Positions 1 through 4,893 of a DNA stretch of 5,293 nt are shown in pieces; the first letter of the stretch is position 1; every line of letters starts with the position of its first letter. A program made the translations under genes and the position numbers. The notes below the pieces were generated by a model. The model did no database searches and was not told the origin of the DNA. It saw nothing but the letters and a program-made list of their open reading frames with translations. The stretch lies in assembly GCA_030146615.1 (NCBI GenBank), contig JASLBL010000670.1, positions 1 through 5,293 on the forward strand, written 5' to 3'. The stretch comes from Actinomycetes bacterium (GTDB lineage Bacteria; Actinomycetota; CALGFH01).

Positions 1-4
1 GGGG

Positions 5-43
5 TTGACTCACTCTCCCTGCCGCTGTACTTATGTACATAAG
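5..43 (+). promoter_or_regulatory. Candidate promoter/operator: TTGACT box followed by AT-rich palindrome
   Basis: TTGACT at 5-10 resembles a -35 hexamer. It is followed by the only AT-rich patch in this part of the window, a perfect 14-bp palindrome CTTATGTACATAAG at 30-43. TGTAC occurs at 26-30 and again at 34-38. The palindrome covers the place where a -10 element would lie, so a dimeric repressor bound there would block initiation. I could not find a clean TANNNT hexamer at 16-19 bp spacing, so the promoter call is weak; the palindrome itself is certain. It lies upstream of five small plus-strand genes and is the best visible control site for them. Confidence 0.4.
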
Positions 44-63
44 CACCGAAGGGGCGAATAGCC

Positions 64-133
64 AGGGGGTCGTTTCGTCGGCCTGCCATCCAGGCGTCGG
101 CGATTCGGCCCCCTCCAATTCGACGGGAGGGGG
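64..133 (+). promoter_or_regulatory. Leader with hairpin covering the ribosome binding site of the first plus-strand gene
   Basis: CCCCCTCC at 109-116 is the exact reverse complement of GGAGGGGG at 126-133, with a 9-nt loop. The right arm contains the Shine-Dalgarno stretch (126-130) and the first base of the GTG start at 133. An upstream arm at 64-72 (AGGGGGTCG) can pair instead with 106-114, with one G-U wobble, which would free the ribosome site. The two stems are mutually exclusive, as in an attenuator-like translational switch. G/C runs make such pairings easy to find by chance in GC-rich DNA, so function is inferred only. Confidence 0.3.
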
Positions 134-387
134 TGAGGAAACTGCGCGAATGGATGGACGAGCACCTGCCGCCATGGCTGCTCGGCGTGATCGACTGGCC
201 GGGCTACCGGCTGTTCGGCCGCTGCATGGTCTGCGGCCGGCTGGTGGTGCTCCACACGCCCTGGGCGCTGTTCGTCTGCGAACGGACGCCGCTGCCCATC
301 GAGATCACCGAGCAGGGCATGGCCCGGCTGGCTGAGTACCGGCTGGCTGAGTCCGAACCCGTCGTCCCTGTGTCGCACGCCAGCTAG
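133..387 (+). CDS. Small Cys/His protein of unknown function (84 aa)
   Basis: This 84-residue protein is not recognised. It starts at GTG 133 behind a GGGAGG stretch at 125-130; an in-frame ATG at 154 is an alternative start without a well-placed ribosome site. A C-x2-C pair (C31, C34) followed by H41 and C49 could form one small zinc knuckle. The N-terminal 30 residues are aromatic and hydrophobic (W7, W15, W22, Y25, F28), and the tail carries the repeated pentapeptides RLAEY and RLAES at the DNA tandem repeat 324-352. It is the first gene of the plus-strand cassette and is separated from the next gene by an 87-nt gap with a strong hairpin. Normal GC-rich codon use supports it being real. 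The zinc role is inference from cysteine spacing. Confidence 0.65.
   Translation: MRKLREWMDEHLPPWLLGVIDWPGYRLFGRCMVCGRLVVLHTPWALFVCERTPLPIEITEQGMARLAEYRLAESEPVVPVSHAS
324..352 (+). repeat. Tandem repeat, two identical 14-bp copies at 15-bp period
   Basis: CCGGCTGGCTGAGT occurs at 324-337 and again at 339-352. Because the period is 15 bases, the duplication stays in frame and gives RLAEY-RLAES near the end of the 84-aa protein. It looks like a recent slippage duplication. Confidence 0.8.
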
Positions 388-416
388 GCGTGGCTCGGGG
401 AAGGTGCAGTGACGAC

Positions 417-458
417 GTGGGGAGGGTCCGGGTCCGGGATCCCCTGGGCCCTCCCCAC
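417..458 (+). terminator. Strong hairpin between the first two plus-strand genes (terminator or attenuator)
   Basis: GTGGGGAGGG at 417-426 is exactly complementary to CCCTCCCCAC at 449-458. In RNA the stem extends to 16 bp (417-432 with 443-458) with two G-U wobbles and a 10-nt loop. It lies 29 nt after the stop of the 84-aa gene and ends 5 nt before the GGAGG ribosome site (464-468) of the next gene. There is no U-tract, which is common for actinobacterial terminators but also leaves open an mRNA-stability or processing role. Confidence 0.5.
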
Positions 459-474
459 CCATCGGAGGAGCAGG

Positions 475-684
475 GTGGACGAGCGGGAGGAGTGGATCGA
501 GCGCAACGCGGCGCAGGCACGGCGGGCGCTGGGTGACCCGGCCGCATGCGCGGAGCTGCTGGCGTTGCTTGGCGTCGACGACACCGCGCAGCGGCGTGAA
601 CGCCGGCTCGCCGAGGCCCGGCGCGATCTGGCGTCGATGGAGCTTCGCTGGAAGCTCGCGGAGGACGAAGTATGGGAAGCCTAG
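475..684 (+). CDS. Small charged helical protein of unknown function (69 aa)
   Basis: This 69-residue protein is not recognised. GTG 475 is chosen because GGAGG at 464-468 sits 6 nt upstream. A longer form from GTG 409 would translate through the hairpin at 417-458 and add a low-complexity Gly/Ser/Pro stretch, so it is unlikely. The sequence is rich in Glu, Arg, Ala and Leu, with almost no helix breakers after residue 25. It probably forms one long amphipathic helix or a short coiled coil, with the segment from about residue 40 (RRERRLAEARRDLASMELRW) the clearest. Its end overlaps the next gene by 13 bp, which suggests coupled translation with the membrane protein that follows. A scaffold or regulator role is possible, but nothing in the sequence decides it. 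Confidence 0.65.
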   Translation: MDEREEWIERNAAQARRALGDPAACAELLALLGVDDTAQRRERRLAEARRDLASMELRWKLAEDEVWEA

Positions 685-863
685 AAGTCGCGTTCGCGGT
701 CGTGGTCACGTTGCTGGCGGCCGTGTGCGTCATCCTCGCCCTAGTGATGGCCGCCTACTGGCTACTGGTCCAGGTCCATCGGCTGCGGGCGCAGCTTCAC
801 CAGCCCCCGCCGTCGTACTGGCGCGAGCGGTCGGCCGTGACGGTCCCGGAGCGGCGGCCGTGA
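672..863 (+). CDS. Small single-pass membrane protein (63 aa)
   Basis: This 63-residue protein has one strongly hydrophobic segment at about residues 5-34 (Val/Leu/Ala-rich, with no charged residue from 6 to 36). A basic, proline-containing tail of about 27 residues follows. By the positive-inside rule the tail should be cytoplasmic. The start is ATG 672, with GGAGG at 660-664 seven nt upstream, inside the end of the preceding gene. Its stop overlaps the next gene's GTG as GTGA (860-863), so the two membrane proteins are probably made together. Small paired membrane proteins in phage DNA raise the idea of a holin pair, but no endolysin is visible, so this is only a suggestion. Confidence 0.7.
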   Translation: MGSLEVAFAVVVTLLAAVCVILALVMAAYWLLVQVHRLRAQLHQPPPSYWRERSAVTVPERRP

Positions 864-1030
864 GACTGCTCCGGATCATCCTGGCCGCGCTCGACCTCGT
901 CACCATCGCGGGCGCCTTGGAGGGCATCGCCCCCGGGAGCGCCCGCGGCCTCGTCCTGGTATGCGTCGCCGTCGTCGGCGCCGTGCTCGTGTTCGTGGCC
1001 GCCGTGCTCGCGGTGGGCCTCCTCGGCTAG
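860..1030 (+). CDS. Very small hydrophobic protein with two predicted membrane segments (56 aa)
   Basis: This 56-residue protein starts at GTG 860, which overlaps the TGA of the preceding gene. GGAG at 848-851 is 8 nt upstream. A first, weaker hydrophobic segment (about residues 4-23) contains D11 and E20. After a short Pro/Gly/Arg turn comes a strong Val/Ala/Leu segment at about 31-56 that runs to the C terminus. This gives a helical hairpin with both ends on the same side of the membrane, the general shape of small holins and of membrane toxins or phage exclusion peptides, although I see no diagnostic motif. Its short length and the absence of homologues I can recognise limit confidence. 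The coupled start and normal third-position GC support it being translated. Confidence 0.6.
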   Translation: MRLLRIILAALDLVTIAGALEGIAPGSARGLVLVCVAVVGAVLVFVAAVLAVGLLG

Positions 1031-1042
1031 CGTGAGCCGCCG

Positions 1043-1056
1043 TACCCCATGGGGTA
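1043..1056. promoter_or_regulatory. Perfect 14-bp palindrome in the gap before the zinc-ribbon gene
   Basis: TACCCCATGGGGTA is a perfect palindrome in the 49-nt gap between the 56-aa membrane gene and the zinc-ribbon gene. It ends 13 nt before the ribosome site at 1070-1074. It could be an operator for a dimeric regulator or a weak hairpin (5-bp stem with CATG loop). No promoter hexamers are clear around it. Confidence 0.3.
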
Positions 1057-1079
1057 GGAGGCTGTCGGGGGAGGAACCA

Positions 1080-1316
1080 ATGTCGACCGTCAAGTGCCGC
1101 CGCTGCGGCTGGTCAGGAACCCGCCACGCCCACGGCACCAGCGAAGCAGAGCGCCGGGCCAAGGTCGAGTCGCGGCCCTGCCCACGTTGCACCACGATGC
1201 GGGCGCTGCTCGACCAGGCCTTGGCCGAGAGTCCGGTCCTGCCCAAGGTTGAGGCCGTCGACCGGCTCATCCTGGAACTGCAAGCCCTAGTCGGACGGGT
1301 CACGCCCCGCCGCTAG
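1080..1316 (+). CDS. Small zinc-ribbon protein (78 aa)
   Basis: This is a 78-residue protein with two well-spaced cysteine knuckles: C6-x2-C9 (KCRRCGWSG) and C34-x2-C37 (CPRC). That is the classic four-cysteine zinc-ribbon layout, with H16 and H18 between them. The C-terminal half (about 40-72) is predicted helical and leucine-rich. Proteins of this type usually bind nucleic acid or act as adaptors; the exact role here is unknown. ATG 1080 is chosen because GGAGG at 1070-1074 is 5 nt upstream. A GTG at 1032 in the same frame lacks a ribosome site and would read through the palindrome at 1043-1056. It is the last gene of the plus-strand cassette. Its TAG stop overlaps the terminase stop on the other strand within one CTAG. 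Confidence 0.75.
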   Translation: MSTVKCRRCGWSGTRHAHGTSEAERRAKVESRPCPRCTTMRALLDQALAESPVLPKVEAVDRLILELQALVGRVTPRR

Positions 1317-2836
1317 ATGTAGATGGCCGGCCCGCGGTCGCCGGCCAGGTCGGCGGCCCGGTCAAACGCCATCACCGCGGCCACGGCGGCGTCGATGCGG
1401 CGTTTGGAGTAGCGGTGCTCCTTGGCCAGCCTGACGCCCCGGGTGTCCTCCCGGACGGTGCAGTTGTCGACGTGACGGGCCATCCGCGAGTCGCCGGAGT
1501 GGCTGAGGGTGCCGAGCACGACGGCCTCATAGAACCGGGTCGTGGCCGGGGTCATCCGGGACGGCGTCTGCGGGTACTCGACCACCGGCAGGCCCTCGCC
1601 TTCGAGGATCTGGAAGCTGCGGGCCCAGCGGAACACGTCGCAGCAGATCTCCCGGACCTGCCAGCGTCGGCAGGCGTCCCGGAGGACCTGCTCGACGTCG
1701 AGCACGGGCACGGCCCACTCCCTGGCGCCCTCGGGGCGGTCCCAGAGACCGACCAGCTCGAGATGGGGCTGAGGCTCGACGGTGGCGGCCACGATGGCGG
1801 TGGTGTCGCCGTTGTAGGAGCCGTCGAAGCCGAGCACGACCTCGGCCCCGTCCGGGATCTCCTGGCCCACATCCGAGCAGGCGGTCCAGGCGCCGGGCGG
1901 GAGCCAGGCCTCGTTGATCTGGGTCCACTGGCCCAGGCGGAACCGGCGAAACGACGTCTCGCGGGCGGTGGTGAGGGTGGCCCGGAGCGCGTCGCGGTGC
2001 AGGAAGTCGTCCAGGGCCGGGTTCGCGGTCGCCCAGGCCTGTTCGTCGTAGATCGAGCAGTCGGCCGGGGCGGCGAACTCGAAGTAGCGGAAGCCGGGGT
2101 CGCCGCCGGTCCGGCCCTTCTCGACCAGCGACCACATGACCGAGTCGGAGTCGGCGGCCGGGGTGGAGATGGCCAGCAGCAGGGAGCGGTCGCGCTTGCC
2201 GGCGGCCAGCAGCATCGCCTCATAGCAGTCGGCGGTGACGACGTGCAGCTCGTCGACCACGCACAACGACGGGTCCCATCCCTGGAGGCCGGCCGGGTCG
2301 GCGGGCAGCGCGAACAGCGACGAGTCGGTGTGGGGCACGTACAGGTGGTCCTTGAAGGTCTGGACGCGCTCGGCGAGGTCCTGGTCGAGCTCGACCATGC
2401 GCCGGGCGGTGTTGAACACGATCCGGGCCTGCCGTTCGTCGGAGGCGACGCAACAGACCTGCGCGCCCTCCACGCCATCGGCCAGCAGCCCGTACAACCC
2501 GATGGCAGCGGCGAGGGTGGACTTCCCGTTGCCTCTGGGGATGCTCACCAGCCCGTGACGGGGCCGGGGTTCGTCAAGGAGGCCGTGAACGATGGCCTTC
2601 TGCCAGGGGCGCAGACGCATACGGCGGCGGTTCCCGGTGCCCTTGGGGACGGTCACGTACCGTTCGATGAAGGCGACGGCCCGGCTCCCGCCCCGCTTCG
2701 GCAGCCGCCGAAGATCCAGCGGCGGGGCGGTGACGAGCCCCTTGGGACCGGGCCGGCGGCCGCGGGAGAGAGTCGGAAAACGCGACTGCTGCGGGGTCGA
2801 GGGGGCGACCCCTTGGGGGGAAACGGCTTCGCTCAC
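1313..2836 (-). CDS. terL: Phage terminase large subunit (507 aa), intact
   Basis: This is the ATP-driven motor and nuclease that pumps phage DNA through the portal and cuts it. The N-terminal ATPase domain shows a Walker A motif at about residues 98-107 (SIPRGNGKST). The hydrophobic Walker B strand CVVDELH has D195 and catalytic E196, and a coupling motif LAISTPA lies at about 221-227. The C-terminal RNase H-like nuclease domain shows acidic residues at D338 (LGFDGSYNGD), D400 (EICCDVFRW) and D482 (RRIDAAVAAVMAFDRA). Length and motif order match HK97-type large terminases (Terminase_1-like). The GTG start at 2836 overlaps the TGA of the 47-aa gene as GTGA, so it is translationally coupled; no independent ribosome site is evident. 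It is the last gene of the minus-strand operon, which is unusual, because terminase normally comes first. No small terminase subunit is seen. Confidence 0.95.
   Translation of the reverse strand: MSEAVSPQGVAPSTPQQSRFPTLSRGRRPGPKGLVTAPPLDLRRLPKRGGSRAVAFIERYVTVPKGTGNRRRMRLRPWQKAIVHGLLDEPRPRHGLVSIPRGNGKSTLAAAIGLYGLLADGVEGAQVCCVASDERQARIVFNTARRMVELDQDLAERVQTFKDHLYVPHTDSSLFALPADPAGLQGWDPSLCVVDELHVVTADCYEAMLLAAGKRDRSLLLAISTPAADSDSVMWSLVEKGRTGGDPGFRYFEFAAPADCSIYDEQAWATANPALDDFLHRDALRATLTTARETSFRRFRLGQWTQINEAWLPPGAWTACSDVGQEIPDGAEVVLGFDGSYNGDTTAIVAATVEPQPHLELVGLWDRPEGAREWAVPVLDVEQVLRDACRRWQVREICCDVFRWARSFQILEGEGLPVVEYPQTPSRMTPATTRFYEAVVLGTLSHSGDSRMARHVDNCTVREDTRGVRLAKEHRYSKRRIDAAVAAVMAFDRAADLAGDRGPAIYI
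1324..1347. terminator. Candidate terminator hairpin at the convergent junction
   Basis: TGGCCGGC at 1324-1331 and GCCGGCCA at 1340-1347 form a perfect 8-bp inverted repeat with an 8-nt loop, starting 8 nt after the stop of the plus-strand zinc-ribbon gene. It lies inside the last codons of the terminase gene, so it is also coding sequence. There is no T-tract on either side. It is the only candidate I see for ending plus-strand transcription before it runs antisense into the terminase gene. Confidence 0.35.
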
Positions 2837-2976
2837 CGCGGCTTACGACGGCGACGCTGGCGCAGCGCCTCGCGGTGGTGGTGGCAGCGGTCGCCCGGCC
2901 CCTTGAACGGGGTGCGGCAGATCACGCAGAGGTTCTGCTGGCTGGCCGCCCGGTAGATCCAGCGCGTCTTACCCAT
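2833..2976 (-). CDS. Tiny Cys/His (zinc-finger-like) basic protein (47 aa)
   Basis: A 47-residue open frame runs from ATG 2976 to TGA 2833. Its start overlaps the end of the protease gene (TAA at 2971-2969) and its stop overlaps the terminase GTG as GTGA, so it fills the space between two certain genes exactly. It carries C17-x2-C20 and then C31 with three histidines at 32-34, enough ligands for one zinc site. A strongly basic C-terminal tail (RQRRRRKPR) follows, as expected for nucleic-acid contact. Codon use matches the neighbours. A small HNH nuclease often precedes the large terminase in such operons. This protein sits in that position but is too short for a full HNH fold and lacks a visible catalytic Asn-His pair. 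It may be a minimal relative or a packaging accessory factor. No good Shine-Dalgarno is present, so coupling is inferred. Confidence 0.7.
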   Translation of the reverse strand: MGKTRWIYRAASQQNLCVICRTPFKGPGDRCHHHREALRQRRRRKPR

Positions 2977-3506
2977 GGCGCAGCCGGGCCAGGTCGAGCA
3001 GCGGCGTTCTGATGTACGCGTGCGCCCGGACCCCGACCACGCCGGCCCCGGCGTAGGCGCCGACCCGCACGACGGCGACGTGGTCGAGCTGGGCCCGGGT
3101 TCGGGTGACGCGGCGCCGGTCGGGCGACCAGCGGCTCCCGCCGGGAACTTCCATGAACCCGACCGACAGCCCGAGCGGTACCCCGTCGCTGGGCCAGGGC
3201 CAGGACCTCGTTCCCGATGGCGGTGTCCGAGACGTACCAGGCGCCCCAGGCGGCGTCGTCGCGCTCCTCCAGCTCGACCGTGCGTCCGATGGGCAGCTCT
3301 TGGGCGTCGCGGGGGTGGCGGGCGGTGAGCGGGACACGGGAAGCCTCAACGCCCGCCAGCGCCCCGCGCTGGAACGTCTCGACCACCATGCGTCCCCGGT
3401 CCAGGACGCGGGCCTCGACATTCCAGGGCAGCAGCGGCCCCTCGATGGTGCGGCCGTCGCCGCCGTCTCGTAGCTGCAGGGTGGCCGGGTACTCGACGCG
3501 GTTCAT
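2969..3506 (-). CDS. HK97-type prohead protease (S78 family), reading frame broken by one base
   Basis: This protease cleaves the capsid precursor and internal head proteins during maturation. Translation from ATG 3506 (SD-like GAAGGGGG at 3520-3513; ATGA overlap with the portal stop) gives family features: an N-terminal strand EGPLLPWN, then LTARHPRD with the catalytic His at residue 64 and PIGRTVELEE. After about residue 105 (NEVLALA) this frame becomes Arg/Ala/Gly noise. The family continues in the +1 frame with SDGVPLGLSVGF, holding the catalytic Ser at about residue 114 of the joined product, then QLDHVAVVRVGAYAGAGVVGVRA. Removing one C from the CCC at 3191-3193 restores a 178-aa protein, a usual length for the family, which ends at TAA 2971-2969. 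As written the gene would not give active protease. A sequencing error or a real mutation are both possible. Confidence 0.85.
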
Positions 3507-4618
3507 GCGATGCCCCCTTCGGACAGCGGCGGGCGGTCTTCCAACTCGCGGACCTCGTTGCGGGTCAGGAACCCGGCCTCGATGGCGATGCGGTGGGCTT
3601 CGTAGCGGTCGCGCAGGGTGGCCCGGACGAACCCGCCGGCGTTGAACTTGGCTCGCTGGGTGCTGGGCAGCAGCCCGGACACGGCCCGCTCGACCCGGGC
3701 CAGCCACGGGCGCAGGCTGAAGGTGAGGAAGTCGACGCCGCGCATCTCGGGCGAGGTGTAGGCCTCGTGCCCGGCGGTCTCGCCGGCCATCATCTCGGGC
3801 GGCACGCCGTAGAAGCGGCAGATGGTGGCCACCCTGAACTTCTGGGTGGCGATGAACTGGGCCTCGTCGGGGGCGATGGTGATGGGCTGGAACTTGGCCC
3901 CGTCGCCGAGCACGGCGATGTCGCGCTTGTTCTTGTGCCGTTGCTGCCAGCGGGCCTTGAGCTGCTCGGCCTGTTCCTTGCCGATGCGCTGGTCGGAGGT
4001 GAGCACGCCGGAGGGGATGGCGGCGTCGCCGAAGAACTGGGCCCCGTACTTCTCGGCGCCGAGCCCGAGCCTGATGGCCTCCCGCGCGTAGGCGATCGGG
4101 GACAGCCCCAGCGACTCGCCGGGCCAGGTGAACGCCTTGACATGCCATAGGTCGGCCCGCGGGATCTCCTCGCCGTTGACGCGGATGACCCGGCGGCCCT
4201 CACCGTTGGTAGTCACGCTCACCCGGTCGGGATGGACCAGGTCGACCTGACTCGGGAGCAGCCCGGCCCCGGCCCGGTCGGTGATGACGCCCCAGGCGTT
4301 GCCGCGCAGCAGCAGCGACGCCATGACCGCCCAGAGCCAGTCGGCCAGCTCGGGAAAGTCAGCACTCGGCCGCTGGAGCAGCGGCGGGGTGGCGATGGGG
4401 TCGCGGTCCTCGCCCCGGTAGACGTGCAACGGCAGCGTGCTCACACTGTCGGCCAGCAACCGGACACAGCCCCAGACGGTCGACAGCCGCAGCGCCGTCT
4501 CGACGGTGACGGGCTCGCCGGCCGCGGTCGGGCGGGCTTCCTCGGCGAGCAGTTGTTCGAGGGTCAACGCCTCACGGTTCTGGACCCGGGACCAGACCCA
4601 GCGGTCCCACCAGCTCAC
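3503..4618 (-). CDS. Phage portal protein, HK97 type (371 aa), intact
   Basis: The portal is the dodecameric ring at the unique capsid vertex through which terminase packages DNA and to which the tail attaches. Family marks are visible in order: VETALRLSTVWGCVRLLADS at about residues 39-58, TLPLHVYR at 61-68, LLLRGNAWGVI at 102-112, DLWHVKAF at 156-163, GLSPIAYAREAI at 171-182 and FRVATICRFYGVPPEMMAG at 261-279. The C terminus (GFLTRNEVRELEDRPPLSEGG) matches the usual end of this family. The GTG start at 4618 lies 3 nt after the stop of the restored upstream 90-aa gene. The stop overlaps the protease start as ATGA. Length is toward the short end but looks complete. It is in the usual portal-then-protease order. 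Confidence 0.95.
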   Translation of the reverse strand: MSWWDRWVWSRVQNREALTLEQLLAEEARPTAAGEPVTVETALRLSTVWGCVRLLADSVSTLPLHVYRGEDRDPIATPPLLQRPSADFPELADWLWAVMASLLLRGNAWGVITDRAGAGLLPSQVDLVHPDRVSVTTNGEGRRVIRVNGEEIPRADLWHVKAFTWPGESLGLSPIAYAREAIRLGLGAEKYGAQFFGDAAIPSGVLTSDQRIGKEQAEQLKARWQQRHKNKRDIAVLGDGAKFQPITIAPDEAQFIATQKFRVATICRFYGVPPEMMAGETAGHEAYTSPEMRGVDFLTFSLRPWLARVERAVSGLLPSTQRAKFNAGGFVRATLRDRYEAHRIAIEAGFLTRNEVRELEDRPPLSEGGIA

Positions 4619-4621
4619 GGC

Positions 4622-4893
4622 CTACTTCTTGCGTGGTGCCGGCCGAGCTGCGCGACGGGGAAGCTCACGCAGCTCGGCCGGGATGGGGTCGCCCTTGGCC
4701 ACGAAGGTGGTCGACTCGGGGCCGAGGTCCTTGCGCTCGATGTGCAGGTCCTCATCCGCCAGCTCGGGCGGGCCGGTCGGGCGGTTACGCACCCGGCGAT
4801 GGGCTCGCCCAGATGCCGCTCGTAGTCCGGTCCCTTCTCGGCCAGCTCGACGTCGTCCATGACGTCGCGGTCCAGGTCGCGGTCACGCTGCAT
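4622..4893 (-). CDS. Small acidic head-operon protein (about 90 aa when restored), reading frame broken by one base
   Basis: ATG 4893 overlaps the capsid stop as ATGA. The first 33 residues (MQRDRDLDRDVMDDVELAEK and on to GEPIA) are normal and acidic, but the frame then turns into Ser/Arg/Pro-rich noise and runs on to a TGA at 4617-4615. From about 4795 the -1 frame has clean GC-rich codons and reads RVRNRPTGPPELADEDLHIE, then a segment ending in FVAKGDPIPAELRELP and a basic PAPRKK tail. It stops at TAG 4624-4622, just 3 nt before the portal start. Adding one base in the GCCGGG at 4797-4792 restores about 90 residues. The family is not recognised. Its position directly after the capsid gene is where small head-tail joining or capsid-associated proteins usually lie. 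A sequence error or true mutation explains the break better than programmed frameshifting. Confidence 0.65.

Noticed and set aside
33..335. A 100-codon plus-strand frame starting at ATG 33
   Set aside because: It has no ribosome site, its start lies inside the AT-rich palindrome, and it runs out of frame through the better-supported 84-aa gene.
533..1030. A single 165-codon plus-strand gene
   Set aside because: Its first two thirds are the wrong frame for the 69-aa and 63-aa genes. Only the part from GTG 860 has its own ribosome site, stop-start overlap and coherent hydrophobic sequence.
1415..2956. A 513-codon open frame on the plus strand, antisense to terminase
   Set aside because: Long antisense frames are common in GC-rich DNA. 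It is Gly/Val/Asp/Arg-rich without any domain, and the opposite strand carries every terminase motif.
3181..3200. Programmed ribosomal frameshift in the protease
   Set aside because: No slippery heptamer or rare-codon/stop arrangement is present, and this gene family does not normally use frameshifting. A one-base indel in CCC is simpler.
2922..4148. A 408-codon minus-strand open frame spanning portal and protease
   Set aside because: Its first half is Arg/Ala/Pro-rich out-of-frame reading of the portal gene. Only the middle, from ATG 3506, is real protease, and the end is out of frame again.
4791..4800. Programmed -1 frameshift in the small gene after capsid
   Set aside because: GCC GGG does not form an X XXY YYZ slippery site. 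The known programmed frameshift in tailed phages is in tail chaperone genes, not here.
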